From: Clostridiaceae bacterium
Lineage (GTDB): Bacteria; Bacillota; Clostridia; Peptostreptococcales; Natronincolaceae
Direction: 5' to 3'
Assembly (NCBI GenBank): GCA_018432235.1
Contig: JAHDLO010000026.1
Span: 227,037 to 291,036, forward strand
Length of the DNA stretch: 64,000 nucleotides
Part shown: positions 53,012-60,150 of the stretch, one piece after another
Layout of the letters: each line of letters opens with the position of its first letter
How positions within the stretch are numbered: position 1 is the first letter of the stretch
Notes under the pieces: model-generated
What the model saw: the letters and a program-made list of their open reading frames with translations, nothing else
What the model was told of the DNA's origin: nothing
Databases searched by the model: none
Translations under genes and position numbers: made by a program

Positions 53012-53064
53012 CGGGGGGATAGGTTGACACATTCAGCGCAACAAGAACGGAGGTGCTTTATTAT

Positions 53065-53184
53065 ATGAAACGACCTTTAGCATACATCACAGCCGCATGG
53101 AGCGGCGACCATGCCAACGATACCAAAAAGCGGCGCTATTGCAGGGCCGGGTATCTGATGTTCTTAAACAGCTTACGGCGGTAG
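53065..53184 (+). pseudogene. Truncated small mobile-element gene
   Basis: ATG 53065 with GGAGG upstream gives 39 residues, MKRPLAYITAAWSGDHANDT onward. The start matches a family of ~100-residue proteins that I recall from clostridial conjugative elements (MKRPLAYITAAWSG...), but here it is internally deleted and stops after 39 residues. Function unknown. Confidence 0.5.
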
Positions 53185-53201
53185 TGGAGCTATAACGACG
53201 G

Positions 53202-53241
53202 CGTGGAGCGTTGGCGTCATGCCTCCGCTCCACGTTTTCTT
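53202..53241 (+). terminator. Terminator of the parB-side transcript
   Basis: CGTGGAGCG (53202-53210), CGCTCCACG (53226-53234), then TTTTCTTTTA. Confidence 0.85.
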
Positions 53242-53242
53242 T

Positions 53243-53284
53243 TATATCAGAACTACAGGTTAATTTGGTTGTTGTTCTGATATA
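53243..53284 (-). terminator. Inverted repeat ending the amidohydrolase operon
   Basis: TATATCAGAAC (53243-53253) and GTTCTGATATA (53274-53284), 20-nt loop, just downstream of the minus-strand stop. Confidence 0.65.
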
Positions 53285-53293
53285 GTTAATGTT

Positions 53294-54085
53294 TTACTTC
53301 CGAAAATAAGGCAATCGCATAAACACTTCCTTTAGCTTCTGCTTTGCTGACTGGAAAAGTATTTCGTTTCTATCCGTTAGTTCTTCTTCTCCAAAGTAGC
53401 GGTTCTCAATATATTTTGTATATCGAAATTCAATAAGTATACCTTCAAACCGCTCCTGAAAAATATTGCGGTAATGATGAATGATGTGTCCTCCCATAAT
53501 TGCATTATTTATAACACTGTAGCCTTGTGCTGTAAAACCTTTACGAAGTTCCTGCAATGTTTGTTCAGAGGACGTAACGCCACATCTATTTGATAGATAC
53601 ACATCCTGCCTACCGCCTTCAACAAAATCAAGAAAGAAGCTGTGTAAATCCAACAGGAGAACCGATGGGTATACTTGTAATTTGTCTTGCAGTAGTTTTT
53701 CGAGTGCCTGATGGTAAGGTTGATAATATTGGATTACTCGTTGGTTAATCTCTTTCTCATTCAGTGGTGGAGAATACAGAGGACTACCTTGCGTGTTTTC
53801 CTGATAGACAACCGTATTACGATAATCTCCGCTTCTTGCACCACCAATAGGGCGATTCACATCCACCACATATCGGCTTAGATGATTGATGATTGTGGTG
53901 CATCCCATTGCGGGAAGAAAGTCGTAGAGTTCTGGCAAAAACCAATCTGTGTTTGATAAACATACGTTATCAAGGAGACGACTGCGAATATCTGAGGGAA
54001 CAAATACTCCGCTGTGGGGCAAATCAATCACCACCGGAAACTGATGTACATTTTCATTCAAGATTTTGTAGTGTTCCATATTCAT
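53294..54085 (-). CDS. N-formylglutamate amidohydrolase family protein
   Basis: 263 residues. Start blocks FPVVIDLPHSGVFVPSDI (metal-binding His/Ser) and NTDWFLPELY, then HLSRYVVDVNRP, LLLDLHSF (Asp-x-His) and LIEFRYTKYI match the FGase/HutG-type family of zinc hydrolases, which split N-formylglutamate into formate and glutamate. All key residues appear intact. It is second in an operon behind a folate-type transporter gene (14-nt gap) under riboswitch control, so a role in salvaging formyl groups or glutamate conjugates is a fair inference. It lies in an otherwise decayed mobile segment. Confidence 0.85.
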   Translation of the reverse strand: MNMEHYKILNENVHQFPVVIDLPHSGVFVPSDIRSRLLDNVCLSNTDWFLPELYDFLPAMGCTTIINHLSRYVVDVNRPIGGARSGDYRNTVVYQENTQGSPLYSPPLNEKEINQRVIQYYQPYHQALEKLLQDKLQVYPSVLLLDLHSFFLDFVEGGRQDVYLSNRCGVTSSEQTLQELRKGFTAQGYSVINNAIMGGHIIHHYRNIFQERFEGILIEFRYTKYIENRYFGEEELTDRNEILFQSAKQKLKEVFMRLPYFRK

Positions 54086-54099
54086 TCATCCCAATCTTA

Positions 54100-55017
54100 C
54101 TAAGACTTTGTGTTGTTTTTGGACCCTATGGATGACCCATCAATTAGTTCGTTTAGGCTATGTTGCTTTCTGAAAATTTCCAGCAGTACGGCTACAAAAT
54201 ATGCCTTAACCGTATTGCCCAGGACTTCTTCAATCACTCGGGGAATCCATATAGCTATAAATGGCAGCACCTTCCACGCAGTAAAGATTGTTTCGCGTAA
54301 TACGACTGTGTTAAGCGTAGTCACAATCAAGCCTGAACCTACCATAGCGATTAACAACTGGGGAATTTGCCCTTTTCGTGCGTCATGAAGAAACTTTTTT
54401 GATATAAAGAAATCTGCTGCTAACAAAAGGATGCCAAGAGCAGCGCTTCCAATGATTCCTGCTGTTACGAAAGTGATGTAGGTTGCCAGATTTCCCGATG
54501 GGTCTTTCGTGTCAATTGTTCTTGTAATAAGCATTTTGCTGACAAGGTGCATGTTGTCTGTATTGATATTTTCTTTCTGTACATGGTCATAAAATCCATT
54601 GTCAATACCATCGGCAGACAGAAACGCAATATTGCAAATGCCTACCAACAATAAAAACGTAGAACATACTGCGACTGCAATTCTCATTTTCTTACTGTCC
54701 TTGTTTCGCAGAATAGTCCATAATGCTCCCCTGATAAATCCACCGGCAGCTACGACCAGCGTCATGAGGGGGATATAGGTTCCCACTGGCTTCAAAAGGT
54801 AGCCTAATAAGTCAGAAAGCCCGGACACAACAGCGCCATACACAGGCCCAAATAAAAGGGATGGCATGATGGAGAAAATGCCCGAAATTCCAACACTCAT
54901 TCCGTTTTGTCCAAACATGGGTATGTAAAAGGAAAATGTTGTTTTCAAAACGAGTGAAATACTAAGGAATACCGCAGATATTGTGATACGGCGCACATAT
55001 AAAGATGAATCTTTCAA
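54100..55017 (-). CDS. folT: ECF transporter S component, folate-type
   Basis: 305 residues from TTG 55017 (GAAGGGAG upstream). The first ~125 residues follow the ECF S-component pattern: basic start RRITISAVFLSISLVLKTTF, IFSIMPSLLFGPVYGAVVSG and LLKPVGTYIPLMTLV. It is longer than usual FolT (~170 residues) because of a ~60-residue hydrophilic insert (~145-200) before further helices. The S component gives substrate specificity; the EcfAT energy module must come from elsewhere. The folate assignment rests on the preceding THF riboswitch and family resemblance. Confidence 0.75.
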   Translation of the reverse strand: MKDSSLYVRRITISAVFLSISLVLKTTFSFYIPMFGQNGMSVGISGIFSIMPSLLFGPVYGAVVSGLSDLLGYLLKPVGTYIPLMTLVVAAGGFIRGALWTILRNKDSKKMRIAVAVCSTFLLLVGICNIAFLSADGIDNGFYDHVQKENINTDNMHLVSKMLITRTIDTKDPSGNLATYITFVTAGIIGSAALGILLLAADFFISKKFLHDARKGQIPQLLIAMVGSGLIVTTLNTVVLRETIFTAWKVLPFIAIWIPRVIEEVLGNTVKAYFVAVLLEIFRKQHSLNELIDGSSIGSKNNTKS

Positions 55018-55091
55018 TTTAACTTCTCCCTTCTTAATAGAACGTGTTATAGAAAGTTTACAGTTAAATTGATTTGCTAAGTTACAACCAT

Positions 55092-55135
55092 AAAAACCAC
55101 CTCCTGTTATGCAGCACAGCTACATAACAAGAGGT
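55092..55135 (-). terminator. Terminator of the THF riboswitch expression platform
   Basis: Read on the minus strand: ACCTC and TGTTATGTAGC (5' arm, 55135 downward), loop TGT, GCTGCATAACA and GGAGGT, then GGTTTTT ending at 55092. The 5' side of the stem can compete with the 3' end of the aptamer (GCTGCT). Confidence 0.75.
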
Positions 55136-55163
55136 ATAATGATTACACCACTTCTCCTTATGT

Positions 55164-55280
55164 AGCAGCGGGATGCGAACCTTGTACCGTAAGCCTGCAA
55201 AGGCTTTTCGTCCCTCTGACAACTCCCCGTTCAGAAGGCACTGTAAATCAATGATTTACGCACAAAGTCCTACTCTGCTC
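55164..55280 (-). promoter_or_regulatory. Tetrahydrofolate (THF) riboswitch
   Basis: On the minus strand: GAGCAGAGTAGG, GTGCGT, CAGTGCC, ACGGGGAGTTGTC, GGGACGAAAAGCC, CTTACGGTACAAGG, then CGCATCCCGCTGCT, with outer stem AGCAG/CTGCT. These blocks in order match the THF-I class as I recall it. A self-complementary insert TAAATCAATGATTTA (plus-strand 55244-55258) interrupts the usual GCGTTAAGTGCC. It precedes a folate-type transporter gene, the expected target. Confidence 0.8.
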
Positions 55281-55331
55281 TTGTATTCATTAATTATTTC
55301 TGAATAAAAATCACAGTATTCAGAAAGCAAT

Positions 55332-55429
55332 AAAAAAGACCCACCAATCCAAGCATCATGCCCAGACGGTCGGCTCCCAAAATGCTATACTTCCTGTGGT
55401 TAATTCCACTTCCGTCAGTCGTATAGCAT
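55332..55429 (-). promoter_or_regulatory. ZTP/ZMP (pfl) riboswitch with terminator
   Basis: On the minus strand: GCTATAC then GACTGACGG, hairpin GTGGAATTAACCAC, AGGAA, closing strand GTATAGC, linker, and GGGAGCCGACCGTCTGGGC. This is the ZTP layout GACTGGCG...CCGCCTGGGC; the pseudoknot changed in both halves (GGCG to GACG, CGCC to CGTC), keeping pairing. A terminator-like end GGTGGGTCTTTTTT follows at 55332-55345. It lies directly upstream of the THF aptamer. Confidence 0.82.
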
Positions 55430-55433
55430 ATTT

Positions 55434-55462
55434 ATATTATCACTACTTGTTAATATTGTCAA
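55434..55462 (-). promoter_or_regulatory. SigA promoter of the riboswitch operon
   Basis: Minus strand TTGACA (55457-55462), 17-nt spacer, TAATAT (55434-55439). A 14-bp-arm palindrome sits directly upstream of the -35. Confidence 0.85.
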
Positions 55463-55465
55463 TTT

Positions 55466-55494
55466 CAACTTCGGGCCAACTTGGCCCGAAGTTG
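55466..55494. repeat. Dispersed palindrome, copy 4 (perfect)
   Basis: CAACTTCGGGCCAA (55466-55479), centre C, TTGGCCCGAAGTTG (55481-55494): perfect 14-bp arms, 4 bp upstream of the -35 of the riboswitch promoter. Confidence 0.85.
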
Positions 55495-55510
55495 ATTGAA
55501 GTTGATTACG

Positions 55511-55715
55511 CTACTCCTTCACCATGTCCACAATGTAGGCAATGACTTCCTCTGGCGTTGGCTGTTCTCCTTTGTGGGGGATAGATTTCCAAAATGCTTG
55601 TGCCTGTGGTTCGGGACTTTTCATAGCTTCCGCTATGGCAATTTCAATTTCACGGCGCACGGCTCCTTCGCTTATACCTTTCTGTTTTGCGGTTGCCGCC
55701 GCCCTATGGGATAAT
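55511..55715 (-). pseudogene. C-terminal fragment of a Spo0A-C-terminal-like mobile-element gene
   Basis: Read on the minus strand, the frame ends AKQKGISEGAVRREIEIAIA, AMKSPEPQAQAFWKSIPHKG, EQPTPEEVIAYIVDMVKE, stop at 55511. I recall this C-terminal pattern from small proteins of clostridial mobile elements annotated as Spo0A C-terminal-like. The N-terminal half is gone: beyond ~55715 the DNA belongs to an ABC-2 permease relic on the other strand. Confidence 0.5.
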
Positions 55716-55718
55716 TTC

Positions 55719-56359
55719 CCCTCCGAAGCGAATCTGAATCGTCTGGAATTCCTTCCCGATCAAGGTTATGTTGTCAGTAGATTGCTTTCACACGAAGGTG
55801 TCCTGCTTCTATTTGGATTGATGTTCCTACTGGCAGACAGGATAAGGGAGATAGAAAGAAAGGCACAATGGAGCTTTTCATAGCAAGCCCTTTGAGTAAA
55901 GCCCAATATATATGGGGGAAGCTCTTGAGGAACTACGCAGCGCTCCTGTTGGTAATGGCCGCATATCTTGGGGTTCATGCGGTAGCACAGTATTTCTATA
56001 CCCCCGGCCCTTTCACCTTAATACCGTATGTCGTCGGGCTTCTTACCATGTGTGTACCCGCTTGCTTCTTTGTTTCCGCATGTTCAGTAACGTTGTACGT
56101 AGTGGCGGATATTCGCTTATTTTATGTAGTGTTCTCCGTGTATTTCCTCATGAATTCCGACTTCATTTATACCGAAAACAGCATTCTCCGCTCTCTATAT
56201 CTGTTTCAGAGCGATATGCTGAAACTCATTTATACCTATGAGAGCTTTGAAACCATCATGATCCAAAAACTGCTGTGGAATCTTGCTTTCCTGCTCTGTG
56301 TCGGTCTTGCTTCCATGCTGCTGCAAGGAAACAGGCGTTATTGGAGGGAGACGGCATGA
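55719..56359 (+). pseudogene. ABC-2 permease gene, 5'-truncated and frameshifted
   Basis: A first frame gives LNRLEFLPDQGYVVSRLLSH then VLLLFGLMFLLADRIREIER; near 55860 the reading must shift one base to continue as MELFIASPLSKAQYIWGKLL and a 163-residue part with five hydrophobic helices ending at 56359. Such permeases (ISSPLSKAQYIWGKL-type loop) belong to ABC exporters of mobile elements. The N-terminus is missing. Function lost unless the 163-residue part is used alone. Confidence 0.55.
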
Positions 56360-56583
56360 TAGAGAGGGTTTCCTACGAACGCAAAATAGCCGGAAATAAC
56401 GTCCTTTGGATTATTCCATTGGTTTTGGCGTCTTTCTTCTGGTGGCAGGCAATGGCGGGGAGCTTATCAATTGGGGCACTTTTGGCTTTGAGGGCCTTCC
56501 AATGGCAGTTATGTGATTGGGGGGCCTTTTATGTACAAAAGAGCTGTCCATCGGTTGATGGAGGGGCCGCTATTCTACCGTAG
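56356..56583 (+). pseudogene. Second ABC-2 permease gene, 3'-truncated
   Basis: ATG 56356 overlaps the preceding gene (ATGA) and gives MIERVSYERKIAGNNVLWII with one clear helix, then breaks: LALRAFQWQLCDWGAFYVQK is out of register and the frame stops after 75 residues, while an ABC-2 permease would be over 200. The overlap shows an original two-permease operon. 56584-56801 holds no supported gene, only a short 20-codon frame at 56761. Confidence 0.45.
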
Positions 56584-56801
56584 CGGCCAAATGTAGCAGA
56601 AGTTTTAATTCTACATAACTTCAAAAAATTAAAAGAATATTCGCAAGCTACTGCGCACATTTTTCATTCGACACCTTTCAGGGATTTTCCCTCAAGGGTG
56701 TATGACAGCCCGACACTTTACGGCGCGGCGCTCCACCTATTTTACAATAGGAGAATCGAAATGGAAAAAGACACAATTTTAGATATGACGCTGACCGAAC
56801 G

Positions 56802-57290
56802 GTGGAGCAACAATACTTGCTGAAAAATCATGTTTATGTCGGGGATATGGCGCAAGGCCGAAACCGTGTCAAGAGCTATAAGATACACAAAATCGAAGCC
56901 GTACCCGAAGAAGATTGGATTGTCGTTCAGTATACTCATGAGCCGCTTGTTGACCGGGAATCCTTTGAGAAAGCCATGCAACTGCTAAAGCGCGATACCC
57001 GCACTGCGCCAAAGCAAAAACAGCTTTACTTGTTCAGCGGCTTCCTTCGCTGTGCGGATTGCGGCAGGGCAATGTCACGGATAGCAAGCAAGGAATTGTA
57101 TGTTTACTACCAATGCGGCACATACAAAAGCCTTTCAAAAAAAGCCTGTACCATGCACTTGATTAAAAGCACAAGGCTTGAAGCGGCTACCTCGTACGCA
57201 ATTCAGCAACAGGTGCATCTTGCGGTTAGCTACTCCGCTATCGTTTCCCAAATCAATTTGGCCCCGCTTAAAAAGAGTCAGTCTGTGCGG
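56802..57290 (+). pseudogene. Large serine recombinase, zinc-ribbon fragment
   Basis: From GTG 56802 the frame reads LLKNHVYVGDMAQGRNRVKS, LYLFSGFLRCADCGRAMSRI, YYQCGTYKSLSKKACTMHLI and LAPLKKSQSVRLNE. This is the recombinase and zinc-beta-ribbon part of TnpX/TndX-like large serine recombinases. The N-terminal resolvase domain with the catalytic serine is missing, and the C-terminal coiled coil is replaced at RLNE by the tail of an IS200 transposase. It is the former integrase of the inserted element. Confidence 0.8.
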
Positions 57291-57407
57291 CTGAATGAAT
57301 ATGTAAAGAACCAACTACAGGAAGATATAGCACACGACCAAATAAGCATTCAAGAATATATCGACCCGTTTACGGGTGAGCCAGTAGATAAAGGCAGGAA
57401 AAAATAA
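57285..57407 (+). pseudogene. tnpA: IS200-type transposase tnpA, C-terminal part
   Basis: NEYVKNQLQEDIAHDQISIQ then DPFTGEPVDKGRKK, in frame with the recombinase relic. This is the usual C-terminus of IS200 TnpA, with the catalytic Tyr in EYVKNQ. It matches the missing end of the transposase at 50966. The joint lies around CTGAATGAATAT, where both genes could share AATGAA. Confidence 0.7.
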
Positions 57408-57561
57408 CAAGCTGCTTTAGCAGCAGCCTGTAAAAATAAGCAGTTGGCGAACCGTTCAGTGAGCCTTAAGGCTCATTCTGGAAAATAAGCATAATTATAA
57501 AGGATATCATAGAATTCTGTCGAAATAATTCATATGCTTTTTGATAGGGAGGTTGATATGA

Positions 57562-58083
57562 ATGATTTTATCTGGGAAAGAGATTAAAAATAAGCTGGGG
57601 ACAAAGCTTTTAATTGAACCCTTTAATGACAGTCAATTAAATCCCAACAGCTATAATCTAAGACTCCATAACGAACTGCTGGTGTACGAAAACACTGTTT
57701 TAGATATGAAGCAGGAGAACAGGGCCAGGAAGTTGATAATTCCTCCAGAGGGGCTTGTATTGGAAACAGGAAAGCTCTATCTAGGTCGAACCCTAGAATA
57801 TACTAAAACCGAAGGTTATGTACCAATGCTGGAGGGGCGCTCCTCTATAGGACGACTTGGTCTATTTGTACATATCACTGCCGGCTTTGGTGATGTTGGC
57901 TTTTCTGGTTATTGGACGCTTGAAATGTTATGCGTTCAACCAATAAAAATATATCCGGAGGTTGAAATATGTCAGATATTCTATCACAGCATAGAGGGAA
58001 GCTATGATCCATATAAAAGTGGTAAGTATCAAAATAATAAAGGAATACAACCAAGCCTTTTATTTAAGGATTTCGAAGACTAA
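57562..58083 (+). CDS. dcd: dCTP deaminase
   Basis: 173 residues, ATG 57562 with GGGAGG upstream. dUTPase/Dcd fold: LNPNSYNLRLHNELLVYE, EGRSSIGRLGLFVHITAGFG, DVGFSGYWTLEM and the end QNNKGIQPSLL match Dcd. It deaminates dCTP to dUTP for dTTP synthesis; whether it also hydrolyses dUTP (Dcd-Dut) I cannot tell. First host gene after the IS/mobile segment. Confidence 0.93.
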   Translation: MILSGKEIKNKLGTKLLIEPFNDSQLNPNSYNLRLHNELLVYENTVLDMKQENRARKLIIPPEGLVLETGKLYLGRTLEYTKTEGYVPMLEGRSSIGRLGLFVHITAGFGDVGFSGYWTLEMLCVQPIKIYPEVEICQIFYHSIEGSYDPYKSGKYQNNKGIQPSLLFKDFED

Positions 58084-58118
58084 GAAAATTATATATAAAA
58101 AAAATATAATATTATATA

Positions 58119-58146
58119 TTGACAAAGTCATATAATCTGGTATAAA
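58119..58146 (+). promoter_or_regulatory. Promoter of the leader peptide-ABC exporter operon
   Basis: TTGACA (58119-58124), 16-nt spacer, TATAAA (58141-58146). Confidence 0.75.
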
Positions 58147-58177
58147 ATGTAAAGACAGTTAAAGAAAGGAGGTAGGA

Positions 58178-58261
58178 ATGATGTTAGGTTTTGTATATGA
58201 TAGTAGCGTAGTTAAAATCAACTTAAAACTCTTTAGTCCTACCTTTTTGAGTGATTTTTGA
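58178..58261 (+). CDS. Leader peptide, 27 aa
   Basis: ATG 58178 has AAAGGAGG 5 nt upstream, an RBS too good for a chance frame. Product MMLGFVYDSSVVKINLKLFS plus PTFLSDF. It lies between a promoter and two terminators, before an ABC exporter pair. GGTAGGA next to its RBS (58171-58177) is complementary to TCCTACC near its end (58237-58243), so translation and RNA folding are linked. By analogy with B. subtilis bmrB before bmrCD it may be a ribosome-stalling leader; sequence itself is not similar. Confidence 0.6.
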   Translation: MMLGFVYDSSVVKINLKLFSPTFLSDF

Positions 58262-58297
58262 TCATCGGTAACCGGTGTCATCCAATGCTTATATAAG

Positions 58298-58362
58298 GTC
58301 ATGGACGTTATGCCATGACTTTTTTAATGCCTAAAATAGTCATGGACTGCCATGGCTTTTTT
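58298..58362 (+). promoter_or_regulatory. Tandem terminators (attenuator) before ABC exporter
   Basis: Hairpin 1: GTCATGG (58298-58304)/CCATGAC (58313-58319), then TTTTTT. Hairpin 2: AGTCATGG (58338-58345)/CCATGGCT (58350-58357), then T-run. The 5' arms are the same, so the 3' arm of hairpin 1 can instead pair with the 5' arm of hairpin 2, giving an antiterminator. Confidence 0.7.
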
Positions 58363-58416
58363 GTATTTATTGGCAAAAGTCAGACTCAAAAGGGATATCG
58401 AAAGGGGGAACGACCC

Positions 58417-60150
58417 ATGAAGCGCATTTTAAAGTATGCAGCAAAATACAAGGTATTATTCCTTATACCTACTATGGCAATGATGGTATTTGTTGTATTG
58501 GATCTTCTAAATCCCATTATCAGCAGAAGGATAATAGATGATGTCATCTTAAAGGGAGAATACCATATTTTAGCTAAGCTGCTCCTCTTATTGGTGGCTA
58601 TAACCATTGGCAAGGCAGTCGCTGGCTATATCCGTGAATTTATGTTTGATTATGCTGGTTCAAAGGCTGTAAAGGATATTAGAAAGGATCTCTTTGATCA
58701 TATTCAAAGCATGCCCTTTGAGTTTTTTGATAAGACCAATACCGGTGAAATTATGTCCAGAACTACGGAGGACGTTAATAATATCTGGCAGGTGATAGGC
58801 TTTACCTTTGGCTTTTTTATGGAGCAGATTTTGTTTTTTGTGGTAGGTATCATCATGATGTTCATAACAGAATGGCGACTGGCCCTGGCATGTCTGGCTC
58901 TGATACCCTTCATCGGATATTATGCTATTAATTTGGAGAAGAAGATCGGCGAGGCCTATGACAAAATCAGTGACCAAAACGCTGTGCTTAACACGACAGC
59001 ACAGGAAAATATTGCAGGTGTCAGGCTGGTAAAGGCCTTTGGTAGAGAGAAGTATGAAATTAGTAAGTTCTTTAAGGAGAATGAAAAGAACTATGCCTTA
59101 AATATAGGTAGAGCAAAAATAGTGGGGGATTATTACCCTAAGATAGAATTCCTTACAAACATTGTTATGCTGGTGGTGATATGTATTGGGGGCTATATGG
59201 TAATCAGAGGTTATATGACCATAGGTGATTTATTTGCCTTTAATTGGTATGTGACCATGATTGTATGGCCAATGCGGCTTATGGGCTTTATGACCAATAA
59301 CTTTGCTCAATGCAGTGCTTCAGCGAAAAAGATATTTGCCATTATGGATATTGAACCAGCAATTAAAAGCCCCGAGAGTCCAGCAAAGCCTAGAAGGTCC
59401 GTCGGTGAGCTCAGCTTTCAAAAAGTCTCACTTAAATATGAAAAGAATCATGTTTTGAAGGACATTAATTTCCATGTTAAGCCTGGAGAGACTTTGGCAA
59501 TAATGGGGGCAACTGGCTCCGGCAAAAGCTCCATATCTAACCTCATAGGTCGATTTTATGATGTATCTGAGGGGGGCATTATTCTTGATGGCGTTGATAT
59601 AAGGCGTATGGATTTAAAGGACCTTCGAAGAAGCATATCTGTGGTTATGCAGGATACCTTTCTTTTTTCAGATACCATAGAAGAGAATATAAAATTTGGT
59701 GCTGTTGACGCAACTAGGGAGCAAATAGTAGCAGCTGCTAAGGCGGCCTGTATACATGACTTTGTAGAAGGGCTGGAGCTGGGCTACAGGACGGTTATCG
59801 GTGAAAGAGGCGTAGGACTTTCCGGTGGTCAAAAGCAAAGGATCGCTATCGCCAGAGCCCTATTAAAAAACAGCAGGCTACTGGTGCTGGACGATGCCAC
59901 CTCAGCCCTGGATATGGAAACGGAATATCAGCTACAAAGGGCGTTGAAGAGCATCAAGGGCCTTACAAAAATAATAATAGCCCATAGAATTTCTGCTGTT
60001 AAGGAGGCCAATGAAATTCTGCTATTGGATAAAGGTGTTGTTGTAGAACGAGGCACTCACCAAAGCCTCCTATGGAAAAAGGGCAGGTACTACGAAATAT
60101 ACCGTCAGCAATATAAGGACATCGATGCTGTGGAGGAAGAGGTGATATAA
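58417..60150 (+). CDS. Heterodimeric ABC exporter, subunit 1 (degenerate-site NBD)
   Basis: ~577 residues from ATG 58417 (AAGGGGG upstream; earlier in-frame starts cross the terminators). Six membrane helices (~20-300), then an NBD with Walker A GATGSGKSS (364 on), signature LSGGQKQRIAIARAL and Walker B LLVLDDATSA: Asp493 replaces the catalytic Glu. That substitution marks the degenerate-site subunit in exporters such as TM287/288 and BmrCD. Partner follows directly. Likely multidrug or lipid export. Confidence 0.92.
   Translation: MKRILKYAAKYKVLFLIPTMAMMVFVVLDLLNPIISRRIIDDVILKGEYHILAKLLLLLVAITIGKAVAGYIREFMFDYAGSKAVKDIRKDLFDHIQSMPFEFFDKTNTGEIMSRTTEDVNNIWQVIGFTFGFFMEQILFFVVGIIMMFITEWRLALACLALIPFIGYYAINLEKKIGEAYDKISDQNAVLNTTAQENIAGVRLVKAFGREKYEISKFFKENEKNYALNIGRAKIVGDYYPKIEFLTNIVMLVVICIGGYMVIRGYMTIGDLFAFNWYVTMIVWPMRLMGFMTNNFAQCSASAKKIFAIMDIEPAIKSPESPAKPRRSVGELSFQKVSLKYEKNHVLKDINFHVKPGETLAIMGATGSGKSSISNLIGRFYDVSEGGIILDGVDIRRMDLKDLRRSISVVMQDTFLFSDTIEENIKFGAVDATREQIVAAAKAACIHDFVEGLELGYRTVIGERGVGLSGGQKQRIAIARALLKNSRLLVLDDATSALDMETEYQLQRALKSIKGLTKIIIAHRISAVKEANEILLLDKGVVVERGTHQSLLWKKGRYYEIYRQQYKDIDAVEEEVI

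Larger units (their letters stand above)
50845..57480. mobile_element. IS200-type element split by ~6 kb of decayed mobile DNA
   Basis: The left end has the IS200-type hairpin AACCCCCGG/CCGGGGGTT (50847-50869). An internal 12-bp inverted repeat, CCTCCTTTTGTT (50904-50915) with AACAAAAGGAGG (50947-50958), hides the transposase RBS, a known IS200 control feature. The tnpA N-terminal part is at 50966, while the C-terminal tail of an IS200-type transposase (EYVKNQLQEDIAHDQ, DPFTGEP) appears at ~57288-57407. The right end has hairpin GCTGCTTTAGCAGC and palindrome TGAGCCTTAAGGCTCA (57460-57475). DNA between is GC-richer and full of mobile-element relics, so one element landed in another. Exact ends are estimates. 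Confidence 0.65.

Noticed and set aside
55164..55185. tRNA gene, because GGTTCGCATCCC resembles a T-arm on the minus strand
   Set aside because: No D-arm, anticodon arm or acceptor stem fits around it; the blocks match the THF aptamer instead.
51428..55494. CRISPR array made of the GGGCC palindromes
   Set aside because: Copies are hundreds of bases apart, irregularly spaced, diverged, and one is inside a coding frame; no cas genes.
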